A stretch of 64,000 nucleotides of DNA from UBA6627 sp965248675 (GTDB taxonomy: Bacteria > Chloroflexota > Dehalococcoidia > UBA2979). This document shows, piece after piece, positions 8,856-17,943 of this stretch. The DNA lies in contig CBDFJZ010000008.1 in assembly GCA_965248675.1 (NCBI GenBank), forward strand, positions 806,001 through 870,000, written 5' to 3'. A program made the position numbers and the translations under genes. The notes beneath the pieces were generated by a model. That model searched no databases. It was not told the DNA's origin and saw nothing but the letters and a program-made list of their open reading frames with translations. Every line of letters begins with the position of its first letter. Position 1 is the stretch's first letter.

Positions 8856-9860
8856 CTACGCGGCCTCCTCCTCCGGTTCGGCGTCCTCGGCAGCGGGGCC
8901 GTCCGCCTCCGGATCGGGCTCGAGGTCCATGTCCAATTCGACGTCGTCCTCCGAGGCGGCGGTGCCTTCGATGGGCTCGTGTTCGGCTGGCGCGAATTCG
9001 ATGGGCTGCGAATGGGCCCCGTCCGGCTCGGACGCGGCTTCCGCCTCGGCCGTGGGGGACTCAGGCTCGGGCTCCGCTTCGGGCTCCGCCCCGGCGGTGG
9101 GGGCCTCGGGCGCGTCGGGCTCGGACTCGGCTTCCGCCTCGGCGGTGGGGGCCTCGGGCGCGTCGGGCTCGGACTCGACTTCGGCCTCGGCCGTCGGGAC
9201 CTCGGGCTCGTCGGGCTCGGACTCGGACGCGACGGCCGGAACTTCGTCCGCCTCGGCGGTGGGCTCGGCGAGCTCCTCGTCTGCCTCGCCCTCGGTCGCC
9301 TCGTCCGTCTCGTCGTCGGCCGCTTCCGGCTCATCGACGATCTCGGTCGCGAACACCTTGGCCTTGAAGCTCCGCAGGGACTCCACCGAGAGCGCCTCGT
9401 CAAGATCGAGCAGCATCAGCAGGGTGTCGTTGACCTGCGCGATGCCGTCCAGGTATGAGCTGTCGGGGCGAGCGGCAATCGAAGCGACGTCCGAGATCGA
9501 GTCCTGAGGTACGCGCAGCACCACCATCACCTCGTCGACGAACACGCCGATGTCGGCGGCGCCGGTGTCGAGAACGATGATCCGGCTCGCGTCGGTCTCC
9601 TCGGCGATGCTCAGGTTCAGGCGCCGGCAGAGGTCGACCACCGGGATCGTGCGCCCGCGCAGATTGATCAGGCCTTCGACGGAATCAGGCGCCGAGGGCA
9701 CGCGGGTGACGGTCTGGCGCCGGATGATCTCGCGGACGGTGCCGATGTCGACGCCGTAGCGCTCGGTGGAGAGCCGGAAAACGACGACCTGGCGGTCAGA
9801 GTCTTGCCCTGCTTCGTGCGATCCGACGTCGCCGTCCGTCTGTGCGATCTCAGTGGTCAC
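8856..9860 (-). CDS. cheW: CheW-domain chemotaxis coupling protein with long acidic repeat tail
   Basis: A 334-residue protein. Residues about 20-165 form a CheW domain (RQVVVFRLSTERYGVDIGTV, LINLRGRTIPVVDL, then DEALSVESLRSF), the SH3-like adaptor linking chemoreceptors to the CheA kinase. The remaining half is an extremely acidic Glu/Pro/Ala-rich tail with tandem 16-residue units of the form EPDAPEAPTAEAEAES. Ordinary CheW proteins stop at about 150-170 residues. GTG start. It is divergent from the chemoreceptor gene at 10675, its likely partner; no cheA or cheY is in the window. The tail is predicted disordered and may tune clustering or be a low-complexity expansion. Confidence 0.87.
   Translation of the reverse strand: MTTEIAQTDGDVGSHEAGQDSDRQVVVFRLSTERYGVDIGTVREIIRRQTVTRVPSAPDSVEGLINLRGRTIPVVDLCRRLNLSIAEETDASRIIVLDTGAADIGVFVDEVMVVLRVPQDSISDVASIAARPDSSYLDGIAQVNDTLLMLLDLDEALSVESLRSFKAKVFATEIVDEPEAADDETDEATEGEADEELAEPTAEADEVPAVASESEPDEPEVPTAEAEVESEPDAPEAPTAEAEAESEPDAPEAPTAGAEPEAEPEPESPTAEAEAASEPDGAHSQPIEFAPAEHEPIEGTAASEDDVELDMDLEPDPEADGPAAEDAEPEEEAA
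9041..9240 (-). repeat. 48-bp tandem repeat encoding the CheW acidic tail
   Basis: On the plus strand the stretch beginning GGGCCTCGGGCGCG recurs with a 48-base period near 9101, 9149 and 9197, with a degenerate fourth unit before 9101. The period is 16 codons, so the reading frame is kept and copy number could vary without frameshift. Confidence 0.75.
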
Positions 9861-10674
9861 CGTCCCGACCCTCCGTCTGCGCGCCGTTGGCGCTCGATCA
9901 CGACCAGCCCTGGATCAAGGGCGGCTGGTTCCGCCGTGTCATTGGGGCTCCTCGCCGGCATCGCCCTCCGCGAACGGCCGGTCGCTGCGGACCACAGCCG
10001 CGGATGGCGAGCAGACCGGGTGGAAGGCGCGCCGAGCCGCCGGCAACCGCGCTGTCGAAACGGCATGAAGCTACGGTGCGGGACGCTCAATGATCCTGGC
10101 ATCAGCGGCGCCCCTGACGGAGGCGAGCCGAGCTGCCTGGCCCCGCCTCGACATCACGCCCGCCGCGGACCGGGGGTGGCTTCCCCGGTCCGCGCCTACA
10201 ACTCCATCGGCAGGGACTGGTCGTCCTCGCCAGCGGCGGGGGCGCCCTGAAGCAGGGACTGTCCCTCCGGCGCCCTCGCCCCGGACGCAGCGGGTTCGAG
10301 ACCTTGAGCCCTGGCGTCATGCCGCGGGTGAACGGGCGCGTCCTGCTCAGCTCGTGCTGAGCGCGCGCTGACTTGTCGCTGATGACTCGTGCCGTGAACA
10401 CCCTTTGTCAGGGTGCTCCCGGAATCGGGGCACGCACGGTCCCGAGACAGTAGGACTACGCGGCGAATCGCGAGGTGTGCCGCTGGGTATCGCGAGCCGG
10501 AGGGCGCGCCGTGGCTGGCGCGAGAGCAAGGATGACTCCGAATGAGCGATCGGACCAGACTTCAAGATTCCTGGCACGACGCCTCGATCGCCGGGCACCG
10601 CTAGCGAACGTTGAACATCGGGCCCGTCGGGCGAGACCGCGCGAGCCGCGGGAAAGTAACGCAAAGGAACTGAC
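9861..10674. other. Long intergenic region between divergent cheW and chemoreceptor genes
   Basis: This stretch of 814 bases has no open frame that I can defend. It holds a strong hairpin with arms 10165-10175 and 10183-10193 (11-bp stem GCGGACCGGGG, 7-base loop) and a smaller CACCCT/AGGGTG hairpin at 10399-10415. Both promoters must lie here. The chemoreceptor start at 10675 has AAAGGA just upstream. I compared the region with the cyclic-di-GMP riboswitch pattern and could not make a convincing match. Confidence 0.5.
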
Positions 10675-12828
10675 ATGCTGACGACGAGACGAATTCCGAT
10701 CGGCGCGAAGCTCCTGATCGTGCTGGCGCTCGTGGCGGTCCTGGCCTGGGTGAGCATCACCCGCATGGCCTCGATCGACAAAGGCGCGCAGCTGATCTTC
10801 GAAGAAGACCTCGAGTCGATCGTGCTGACGGCAGCGATCGAGGAAGAGGCGCTCGACGTCCAGGTCGAGCTGACCAAGGGCGTGCTGGCCACGCTCATGT
10901 CCAACGAAATCGCCGCCGAGAATCCGACGCACGCGGAGGAGCTGGCCGCGGAGGCCGAGCACTTCCTGAGCGTCGCGTTCACCGAGGCCGAGGAGGTCAC
11001 GCACCTGATCGACGAGCTGCTGCTCAGCGGTCACCTGCACGGCGAGACGCTGATCATCGGTGAGGAGCTGGAACACAACTGGAGCCTTTTCGTCGAAGAG
11101 GTCGACCTGGTGGCCGCCGACGAAGCAGCGGGCCTGGCGTTCGAGGCCGGCGAAGCGGTGCTGCGCGGCTCGGGCGAGGAGGCGTTCAAGCTGGCGATCG
11201 TCGAGATCGGCGAACTGCGCACCATCTTCGAAGCGGAAGCGGAGCACACGGCGGCGGCAACCGCGAGCACGTACACGAGCGCGCGGACGCTGACGCTGGT
11301 GCTCGTCGCGCTGGCGATCGGCTCGGGGATCGCGATCGGCGTCTACCTCGCGCGGAGCATTTCCGGCAGCGTGTCGCAGATCTCGAGCGGCCTGTCGAAG
11401 ATCGCGCAAGGCGAGCTCGACGAGCAGGTGACGATCAAGAGCAACGACGAGCTGGGCGACATGTCCAAGGCCTACGGCGAGATGCAGACGTATCTCGGCG
11501 AGATGGCGACCGCGGCGGATGGAATCGCGGTCGGTGACGTCAGCGTCGAGGTCACGCCGCGTTCCGAGCGCGACGTGATGGGCAACGCGTTTGTCGGTAT
11601 GCAGGGCTACCTGCAGGAGGCGGCGATCGCCGCGACCCGGATCGCGGAAGGCGACCTGACGGTCGGGATCAATCAGCGCTCCGAGGCCGACGCACTCGGC
11701 CGCGCGTTCAACTCGATGATCGCGACGCTGTCGACGATGCTCGGCAAGACGACGAACGCGGTCACGCAGTTGGTGACGGCCAAGGACGAACTGTCCGAGG
11801 CCGCGAGCCAGTCCGCTGCGGCGACGACCGAGACCGCGAGGACGAGCTCGCAGGTGGCCGAGGGCACGAGCCAGCAGGCGGAGGCCGTGCAGGAGCTGAG
11901 CGACGCCGTCGACAAGCTCAACAGCGCCACCGGGACGCTGGAGGAGAAGGCGCGCACCGACGTCGCCGGCGCGGCCGAACAGGTGGCGACCGGAGCCACC
12001 GAGGCGACCGCGCGGGCGGAAGAGGCCTCGGCGGCGGCCCGCACGGGCAGCGAGAAGATGCAGAGCACGGTCGACGGGATCGATCGGATCCGCGACGCGA
12101 TGGAGGTCGCTTCGAAGGAGGTTGCCTCGCTCGGCGAGCAGTCGGCGGAGATCGGGAAGATCGTCGCCGTGATCGACGACATCGCGGCGCAGACGAACCT
12201 GCTCGCGCTGAACGCGGCAATCGAAGCCGCACGCGCCGGCGAGCAGGGACGGGGGTTCGCGGTGGTCGCCGACGAAGTCCGCCAGCTCGCTGAGCGGGTG
12301 ACCCAGGCGACGCAGGAGATCGCGTCATTGATCGACGGGGTCCAGAACGGCGTCGACGCGACGGTCAACGCGATCGAAGCAGGCTCGACGGAGATGGAGA
12401 CGGGCACGGCGGCCGCCGCGGAGACCGCGGAGGCGTTGGCCCAGATCCTCACGACGGTGGAGGGCGCGAGCGCCCAGATCGCCGACATCGCCGACCGTTC
12501 GACGGTGGTGAAGGGCGCCAGCGATGACATGCTCACGCTGATCGACGAGCTCAAGGCCGTCGGGCAGTCAGCAGGCGAGTCGTCCGAGCAGATCGCCTCT
12601 GTCGCCGAGGAGAACTCGGCGGCAACGGAGCAGGTGTCAGCCAGCTCCGAGGAAGTCGCCGCCCAGGTGGAGCAAGTCGCCACCGGCGCGGAGCAGCTTG
12701 GCGGCTTCGCCGACGAGCTGCGCGAGCAGGTCGCGCTGTTCCGCCTGTCTGACAGATCAGCCCAGCTGTCGGGCGCCGCCGCAGAGCAGTCGGACGATGA
12801 CGATTCGGAGTTGGAGGAGGTCGCCTAA
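10675..12828 (+). CDS. Methyl-accepting chemotaxis protein with poly-HAMP region
   Basis: A 717-residue transmembrane chemoreceptor. Membrane segment 1 is about residues 11-28 and membrane segment 2 about 204-227, bracketing an all-helical acidic sensor domain. After the membrane come three HAMP-like units: 228-275, about 276-318, and 320-360 (AEGDLTVGINQRSEADALGR). The cytoplasmic signalling hairpin follows, with the nearly invariant NLLALNAAIEAARAGEQGRG and FAVVADEVRQLAERV around residues 505-545. No C-terminal CheR/CheB-tethering pentapeptide is seen. Stimuli are relayed through CheW, probably the divergent gene at 8856-9860. A perfect 12-bp terminator hairpin follows the stop codon. Confidence 0.92.
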   Translation: MLTTRRIPIGAKLLIVLALVAVLAWVSITRMASIDKGAQLIFEEDLESIVLTAAIEEEALDVQVELTKGVLATLMSNEIAAENPTHAEELAAEAEHFLSVAFTEAEEVTHLIDELLLSGHLHGETLIIGEELEHNWSLFVEEVDLVAADEAAGLAFEAGEAVLRGSGEEAFKLAIVEIGELRTIFEAEAEHTAAATASTYTSARTLTLVLVALAIGSGIAIGVYLARSISGSVSQISSGLSKIAQGELDEQVTIKSNDELGDMSKAYGEMQTYLGEMATAADGIAVGDVSVEVTPRSERDVMGNAFVGMQGYLQEAAIAATRIAEGDLTVGINQRSEADALGRAFNSMIATLSTMLGKTTNAVTQLVTAKDELSEAASQSAAATTETARTSSQVAEGTSQQAEAVQELSDAVDKLNSATGTLEEKARTDVAGAAEQVATGATEATARAEEASAAARTGSEKMQSTVDGIDRIRDAMEVASKEVASLGEQSAEIGKIVAVIDDIAAQTNLLALNAAIEAARAGEQGRGFAVVADEVRQLAERVTQATQEIASLIDGVQNGVDATVNAIEAGSTEMETGTAAAAETAEALAQILTTVEGASAQIADIADRSTVVKGASDDMLTLIDELKAVGQSAGESSEQIASVAEENSAATEQVSASSEEVAAQVEQVATGAEQLGGFADELREQVALFRLSDRSAQLSGAAAEQSDDDDSELEEVA

Positions 12829-12856
12829 CGACCGAGCCTCGGAAGCGAGCATGACA

Positions 12857-12886
12857 AGAGAGCCGCCCCGACCCGGGCGGCTCTCT
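12857..12886 (+). terminator. Hairpin terminator after the chemoreceptor gene
   Basis: Arms AGAGAGCCGCCC (12857-12868) and GGGCGGCTCTCT (12875-12886) form a perfect 12-bp stem with a 6-base loop, 29 bases past the stop. No long T tract follows, so it may work bidirectionally or as a road block. Confidence 0.75.
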
Positions 12887-12889
12887 GCT

Positions 12890-13548
12890 GTCCGGATCGC
12901 GACACGGGCGGCTCAGCTCGAACGGCGACCAGCCGAGCTCCGCGGCGAGGTCGGCGAGCCGGAGACGGTCCGGAAGGAGCAGCGCGATCAGCTCCTTCGC
13001 GTCTTCGGCGAGCTCACGGTGGACACGCCTCGTTGCAGCGCGCGTGAGCCGGCCCGGCGGACCCTTGGGCAGCGGTGAGCTGAGCAGGTCAGATGCGATG
13101 TGCAGCGCGCGCTCCTCGATCGAGAGCACGCGGTCGGGATCGCCAGCATCCGCGGCGAGCTCGCGCAGCAGGGTCCAATGCTCGCGGAATGCGTCGGCGC
13201 TGACCGCTCGCACCGTCCACGGGGGCTTGGGTACGGCGGACTGATCGTCGGGGTGTTCGTCAGCGCCCGGAGGCTTCGCTCAGGCAGGCTGAACACGGTG
13301 CACGCGTCCGCCTCACCGTCCGGGTGACGAGTCTCGTACTCGAGGCCCTCGCGGAGCAGCAGCACGCTGTTCGCGTCCGCGATGTGTTCCCGGCCGCGCG
13401 CCCGATAGCCGAACAACCCTGTCCGAACGAGGCAGAGCTGCGTCCCGTTCACGACCTCGATGTTGCCCTCGCCGTTGCGGCCGGAGCAGCGGAAGTCGCG
13501 CACGCCGATGGCGGCACTGCCGAACAGCTCACGTTCGCCGGCCGACAT
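12890..13548 (-). pseudogene. Frameshifted and truncated AraC-family regulator
   Basis: The minus strand encodes an AraC-type regulator in two frames. An N-terminal cupin-like half begins at 13548 (MSAGERELFGSAAIGVRDF and following), and the rest reads in a second frame from about 13245 (AVSADAFREHWTLLRELAAD) into the first helix-turn-helix, with RLRLADLAAELGWSPFELSR. The frames join if one C is added to the C4 run near 13236. The second helix-turn-helix is missing altogether: homology stops at about 12900, next to the chemoreceptor terminator. The frameshift could be a sequencing error, but the 3' truncation looks real, so this is a remnant. Confidence 0.7.
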
Positions 13549-13668
13549 GGATATCCCTCTGGTCCTTCGCGATCAGTCTCCCAGTGTGGCATCAGACGGC
13601 GGCTGGACGGCTGTCGGTTTCTTGCGCAAGCGCGGTCGCGGTCCGCGGCCTTCGCTATGCTCCCGCCG

Positions 13669-16071
13669 ATGCCAGATGCCACGGAGCGGCGCCCGCTGAC
13701 CGGAGTTCGCGTGATTGAGGTCGCCGACGAGTCGGCGGCATACGGGACGCGGCTGCTCGCCGATCTCGGCGCCGAGGTGGTGATGGTCGAACCGCCGGGC
13801 GGCGCGCCGGTGCGGCGCCTGGCGCCCTTCGTCGACGGCTGTGACGACGGCGAGCACGGCTACGAGCATCAGCAGCTGAACGCGAACAAACGCTCGGTGC
13901 GACTCGACCTCGGTGACGACAACGGGCGCGGGCGATTCCTGGACCTGCTCGCGAGCGCGGACGTGCTGGTCGATGCCGGCCCCGGCCGGGTGCTTCCCGA
14001 GCCCCTGTCGGACGCCGCGTTGCGGCAGTCACGCCCGGACCTGGTGCGCGTGTCGGTGCGGCCGTATGGCCTCGAGGGGCCGTGGGCGGGACGCACGGGT
14101 GACAACCTGACAGCGCTCGCCTCGGGTGGGCTGCTGTGGCTGACCGGGGATCCCGCCGATCCGCCGACGAACGGGCCGGTGGACTGCGCGTACAAGTTGA
14201 CCGGGCACACGGTCACGACCGCGGTAATGATGGCGCTGCACGCCCGCGACCGCGACGGAACCGGTGCGCACGTCCACATCTCCGCGCAAGAAGCGGTGAT
14301 CTTCTCGATCACGCAGACCGCGAATCCCAACATGTACTCGCAGCGCCGTCACGTGCCGGCGCGGCCGGGCCTGTCGAACGCCCTCCAATGCGGCGACGGC
14401 GGCTGGGCCGGCGCGAACGTACGGAACGATCAGTTCGGAGCGTTCCTGAAGCTGATTAGCGCTGCCGGCGTCGAGCACGACCTCGGCCCGGATGATTGGC
14501 AGCGCGGCGCCCAGGGTGCAAGCTCCCTCAACAATCTGAACATCCGGCTCGCGAAGCAGTATGCCGCGACGGTCTCGCGCGACGAGTTCGTGGAGCGAAT
14601 GCGCGCCGCCGGCCAGGTGGTGATGCCGAACTACGACCTCGAAGATGTCGCGCGCGAGCCGCACTACCGGGATTCGGAGCAGTTCGTCGAGGTCAGCGAC
14701 GCGGCAACCGGCGGGACGCTGAGCATCCCTCGAAGCCCGATCGCGGACCTCGGAATCCCGGTCGAGCTGCGGCCCGCGCCGCGCCTCGGCGAGGCGGACG
14801 CGATCCTCAAGGGGCTGGCGGCGGCTCGCCCTGCTCCGCCGCCGCCAGCGGCGAGCGACGCGGGCCAGCTGCTGGCCGGCCTCCGGGTGATCGAGCTGAC
14901 CTGGGTGCTGGCCGGACCGATCGCCGGACGGATGCTGGCGGACCACGGAGCCGAGGTGATCCGCATCGAATCGCGCGTGCGGCCGGACGGGCTGCGGAAC
15001 GCGTTGCTCGCCGACGGGACACGGAACCCGGACCTGCCCGGCCTCTGGAACTGCGCGAACACCGGCAAGCGGTCTTTGACGCTCGACCTCACGCAGGAGC
15101 GGTCGAAGGAAATCTTGCGCGACGTGATCGCGACCGCGGACCTCGTGATCGACAACTACGCGCTCGGTTCGTTCGATCGGATGGGTCTCGACTACGCGAC
15201 GCTATCGGCGCGGAATCCGGGGCTGATCGTAGTGCACATGCCGGGGTGCGGCGACCGCGGGCGGTGGGCGAAGGAACGCACGCTCGGCAACCTGCTGATG
15301 GCCGCGTCCGGGATCAACTCGCTGATGGGATTCGAGGACCGTGAACCTCGGGGCGTCGGCATTGCCTACCCGGACTTCATCGCGCCGCATGTGCTGGTCA
15401 CGCTCGCGCTGGCCGCGGTCCGCGAGCGGCAGCGCACCGGCCGCGGCCGCGAAATCACGATCAACCAGCTCGGTGCGACGGTGTCGCTCCTCGGCACGGC
15501 GTGGATGCGCTATGCCCGCGACGGGACGCTGGCGCCGCGTCCGGGCAACCGCAGCTTCAACGCCGCGCCGCACGGTGTCTTCCCAACGGCGGGCGACGAC
15601 CGATGGATCGCCTTCGCGGCTCACGACGACGAGCAGTGGCGCGCGCTCGCCGCGGCGATCGGGCAGCCTGGACTGGCCGACGACGAACGGTTCGCCTCGT
15701 TCGAGGCGCGGAAGGCGAACGAGGACGAGCTCGAGGCGTTGATCGCGGCGTGGACGGGGAGCGAGGACCGCTGGGAGCTGGCCGAGCGGCTGCAGGGCCT
15801 CGGGATTCCCGCGGCCGCGGTCGAGGACCTAGAGGACTCGGTCACCCGCGATCCACAGCTCGCGCGGCACTACCAGACGAAGCGGCAACCGGTGGCGCCT
15901 GACCTCGAGATCCTCGTCGACTCGGAGCCGATCCGGCTCGTCGGCGGCGTGGAGCATGAGCTCGAGCGCGCGCCGGGGCTCGGCGAGCACAACGAGTACG
16001 TGCTCCGGGAGATCCTCGGGCTGTCGATGGCGGAGTTCGACCGACTCGTGATCGACGGGATCGTGAACTAG
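13669..16071 (+). CDS. Fused double-domain family III CoA-transferase, both Asp sites altered
   Basis: An 800-residue tandem of two CaiB/BaiF domains (about 1-385 and 400-800), organised like the protein at 3969-6392. Domain starts are VRVIEVADESAAYGTRLLAD and LRVIELTWVLAGPIAGRMLA. The motif that carries the catalytic Asp in this family reads GTGAHVH (His203) in the first half and GRGREIT (Thr597) in the second, so neither half keeps the Asp. The ATG at 13669 directly precedes the homologous N-terminus; the open frame extends 115 codons further upstream through non-homologous sequence. The haloalkane dehalogenase gene begins about 80 bases downstream. It could be a non-catalytic CoA-ester binding protein or use another mechanism. 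Confidence 0.85.
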   Translation: MPDATERRPLTGVRVIEVADESAAYGTRLLADLGAEVVMVEPPGGAPVRRLAPFVDGCDDGEHGYEHQQLNANKRSVRLDLGDDNGRGRFLDLLASADVLVDAGPGRVLPEPLSDAALRQSRPDLVRVSVRPYGLEGPWAGRTGDNLTALASGGLLWLTGDPADPPTNGPVDCAYKLTGHTVTTAVMMALHARDRDGTGAHVHISAQEAVIFSITQTANPNMYSQRRHVPARPGLSNALQCGDGGWAGANVRNDQFGAFLKLISAAGVEHDLGPDDWQRGAQGASSLNNLNIRLAKQYAATVSRDEFVERMRAAGQVVMPNYDLEDVAREPHYRDSEQFVEVSDAATGGTLSIPRSPIADLGIPVELRPAPRLGEADAILKGLAAARPAPPPPAASDAGQLLAGLRVIELTWVLAGPIAGRMLADHGAEVIRIESRVRPDGLRNALLADGTRNPDLPGLWNCANTGKRSLTLDLTQERSKEILRDVIATADLVIDNYALGSFDRMGLDYATLSARNPGLIVVHMPGCGDRGRWAKERTLGNLLMAASGINSLMGFEDREPRGVGIAYPDFIAPHVLVTLALAAVRERQRTGRGREITINQLGATVSLLGTAWMRYARDGTLAPRPGNRSFNAAPHGVFPTAGDDRWIAFAAHDDEQWRALAAAIGQPGLADDERFASFEARKANEDELEALIAAWTGSEDRWELAERLQGLGIPAAAVEDLEDSVTRDPQLARHYQTKRQPVAPDLEILVDSEPIRLVGGVEHELERAPGLGEHNEYVLREILGLSMAEFDRLVIDGIVN

Positions 16072-16152
16072 CCGTTCGTGACGCGGGTCTCAGGCGCAGG
16101 TGCCCTCGGCGTTGCGGTGCCGCCCACGAGGCGGAGCGGCCGGGGGTGCCCG

Positions 16153-17013
16153 ATGACGGAAGAGATTTCGGCGACTGACAACTACGAGCGCAAGCGAGTG
16201 GCGGTGCTCGACTCGGAGCTCGCGTACGTCGACGTCGGGAGCTGCGATTCGATCGTGTTCCTCCACGGCAACCCGACCTCCTCGTACCTGTGGCGCAACG
16301 TCATCCCGCACGTGGAATCGATGGGGCGCTGTCTGGCGCCGGACCTGATCGGGATGGGGGAGTCCGGGAAGGAACCGAACGGCTCCTACCGCTTCGCTGA
16401 CCACATCCGCTACATCGACGCCTGGCTGGACGCGGTCGACGTGGGCGACCGCGTGACCTTCGTGATCCACGACTGGGGATCGTCGATCGGCTTCCACTGG
16501 GCCTACCGACACCCCGATCGGGTGAAGGGCATCGCCTACATGGAGGCGATTCTCATGTCGATGGGCGAGGAGCCGCCGCCCGAGTCGATCTTCGCGCTCT
16601 CGCGCACGCCCGAAGGCGAACAGAAAATCCTCGAGGAGAACTGCTTCGTCGAGCAGATCCTCGGGAACACCGTGCAGTCGGAGGAGGCGATGGAGGTCTA
16701 CCGGCGCCCGTACCGCGAACCGGGGGCCTCGCGGATGCCGACCTTGCAGTGGCCGCGGGAGATCCCGTTCGCGAGCGGCCCGGCGGACAACGTCGCGCTG
16801 ATCGAGGAGTACAAGGCCTGGCTGGCAGCCTCGGACGTACCGAAGCTGTTCGTGAATGGAGAGCCGGGCGCCATCTTGACCGGTGACCGGCGGGAGTTCG
16901 TGCGGTCGTTGCCGAATCAGACCGAGGTCACCGTCGAGGGCCGGCACTACATCCAGGAGGAGTCGCCCGACGCGATCGGGCGCGCACTCGCGGAGTGGTA
17001 CCAGGGACTCTAA
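16153..17013 (+). CDS. dhaA: Haloalkane dehalogenase (HLD-II-like alpha/beta hydrolase)
   Basis: A 286-residue alpha/beta-hydrolase with the complete haloalkane dehalogenase subfamily II set: oxyanion and halide Asn40 in FLHGNPTSSYLWRN, nucleophile Asp107 followed by halide-binding Trp108 in VIHDWGSSIGFHWAYRHPDR, catalytic acid Glu131 in IAYMEAI, and catalytic His265 in GRHYIQEE. Such enzymes hydrolyse carbon-halogen bonds to alcohol plus halide in the cytoplasm. The ATG at 16153 gives the usual length; the frame is open 25 codons upstream. It sits between the fused CoA-transferase and a TetR gene, suggesting the neighbourhood handles halogenated or other xenobiotic carbon. The symbol refers to the family, not to a proven substrate. 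Confidence 0.88.
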   Translation: MTEEISATDNYERKRVAVLDSELAYVDVGSCDSIVFLHGNPTSSYLWRNVIPHVESMGRCLAPDLIGMGESGKEPNGSYRFADHIRYIDAWLDAVDVGDRVTFVIHDWGSSIGFHWAYRHPDRVKGIAYMEAILMSMGEEPPPESIFALSRTPEGEQKILEENCFVEQILGNTVQSEEAMEVYRRPYREPGASRMPTLQWPREIPFASGPADNVALIEEYKAWLAASDVPKLFVNGEPGAILTGDRREFVRSLPNQTEVTVEGRHYIQEESPDAIGRALAEWYQGL

Positions 17014-17086
17014 GCGCCGTCGCCCGCGCTCGGCAGACGCCGCACGGCTCCGGCTAGACTGACATCACCCAGCGGAGGGAGCTCCG

Positions 17087-17725
17087 ATGACGAAAGTGCG
17101 CGACCTCAACCAGCTCCTCGATGTGGCGGCTCGCCTGTTCGGCGAGCTGGGGTACGAAGCGACGACGCTCGAACAAATCGCCCAGGAGCTGGGCATCCTG
17201 AAAGGCAGCCTCTACCACTACATCTCGAGCAAGGCAGAGCTGCACGAGCTGGTGACTCGCCGACGAGCCGAGCAGCTGCTGGCCGAGGTCGAGGCGATCG
17301 CCGGCCTCGATCTTCCCGCCGACGACAAGCTCCGCCGCGCGCTGCGCGCGCACCTCGGGACGATCGACGAGTTCTACCCCGAGTCCTCGCAGTGGTTCGT
17401 CGAACCGGCGCCACCGAAGCGTGAGCCCGAGACCGAGCCGCTGGAGGCCAGGGGCGGGATAAACCGGAGCTACGAGCGGATCATTGGCCGGATTCTCACC
17501 GACGGGATCGCGGAAGGCGTATTCCGCGCCGACCTGGACACGCAGGTCGCGACGCTCGCCGTCCTCGGGAGCTGCAACTGGCTGACACGCTGGTACCAGC
17601 GCGGAGGCAGGCTCTCGATCGACGAGATCGGCGACACGGTGATCGCCATCGCGCTCGACGGCCTGATGGCGTCCGCCGCCGAGCGTGCCGGGAGCCGTCG
17701 ATCGACCGTGCCGGCCAGAGTCTAG
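17087..17725 (+). CDS. TetR-family transcriptional regulator
   Basis: A 212-residue regulator. The N-terminal helix-turn-helix covers residues 5-50 (LDVAARLFGELGYEATTLEQ, then IAQELGILKGSLYHYISSKAEL). The C-terminal ligand-binding domain (ATLAVLGSCNWLTRWYQRGG near 150-170) resembles FadR/KstR-like TetR proteins that sense acyl-CoAs. GGAGG lies ahead of the ATG. It follows the dehalogenase and precedes the acyl-CoA dehydrogenase, so local control of this catabolic cluster is plausible. Confidence 0.88.
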   Translation: MTKVRDLNQLLDVAARLFGELGYEATTLEQIAQELGILKGSLYHYISSKAELHELVTRRRAEQLLAEVEAIAGLDLPADDKLRRALRAHLGTIDEFYPESSQWFVEPAPPKREPETEPLEARGGINRSYERIIGRILTDGIAEGVFRADLDTQVATLAVLGSCNWLTRWYQRGGRLSIDEIGDTVIAIALDGLMASAAERAGSRRSTVPARV

Positions 17726-17943
17726 CGGCGAGGAGCAGCGCGGGTGCCGGGACGGACCGGGATCGCCGATTCGACCGGCCGGCGCACGCGAATTGCGGGG
17801 CGGCCGGCGGGACTGCTAGTGTCACGACGCTCAGGAAAACAAACGCGATTCGAAAGCCGCCGCGAGCAGACGAACGCTGTGTGCGCCAACCGACCATGAG
17901 TCTGACCGCCGCGTCAGACGTGACGCAGGGACTGGGGCGAACC

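Noticed and set aside
10287..10310. GGGTTCGAGACC as a tRNA T-loop
   Set aside because: The flanking bases do not form a 5-bp T stem and no anticodon or acceptor arms can be drawn.
10399..10674. Possible cyclic-di-GMP (GEMM) riboswitch upstream of the chemoreceptor
   Set aside because: CACGCAC near 10430 and ACGCAAAG near 10660 recall conserved pieces, but their spacing of over 200 bases and the missing paired P1/P2/P3 helices do not fit the motif.
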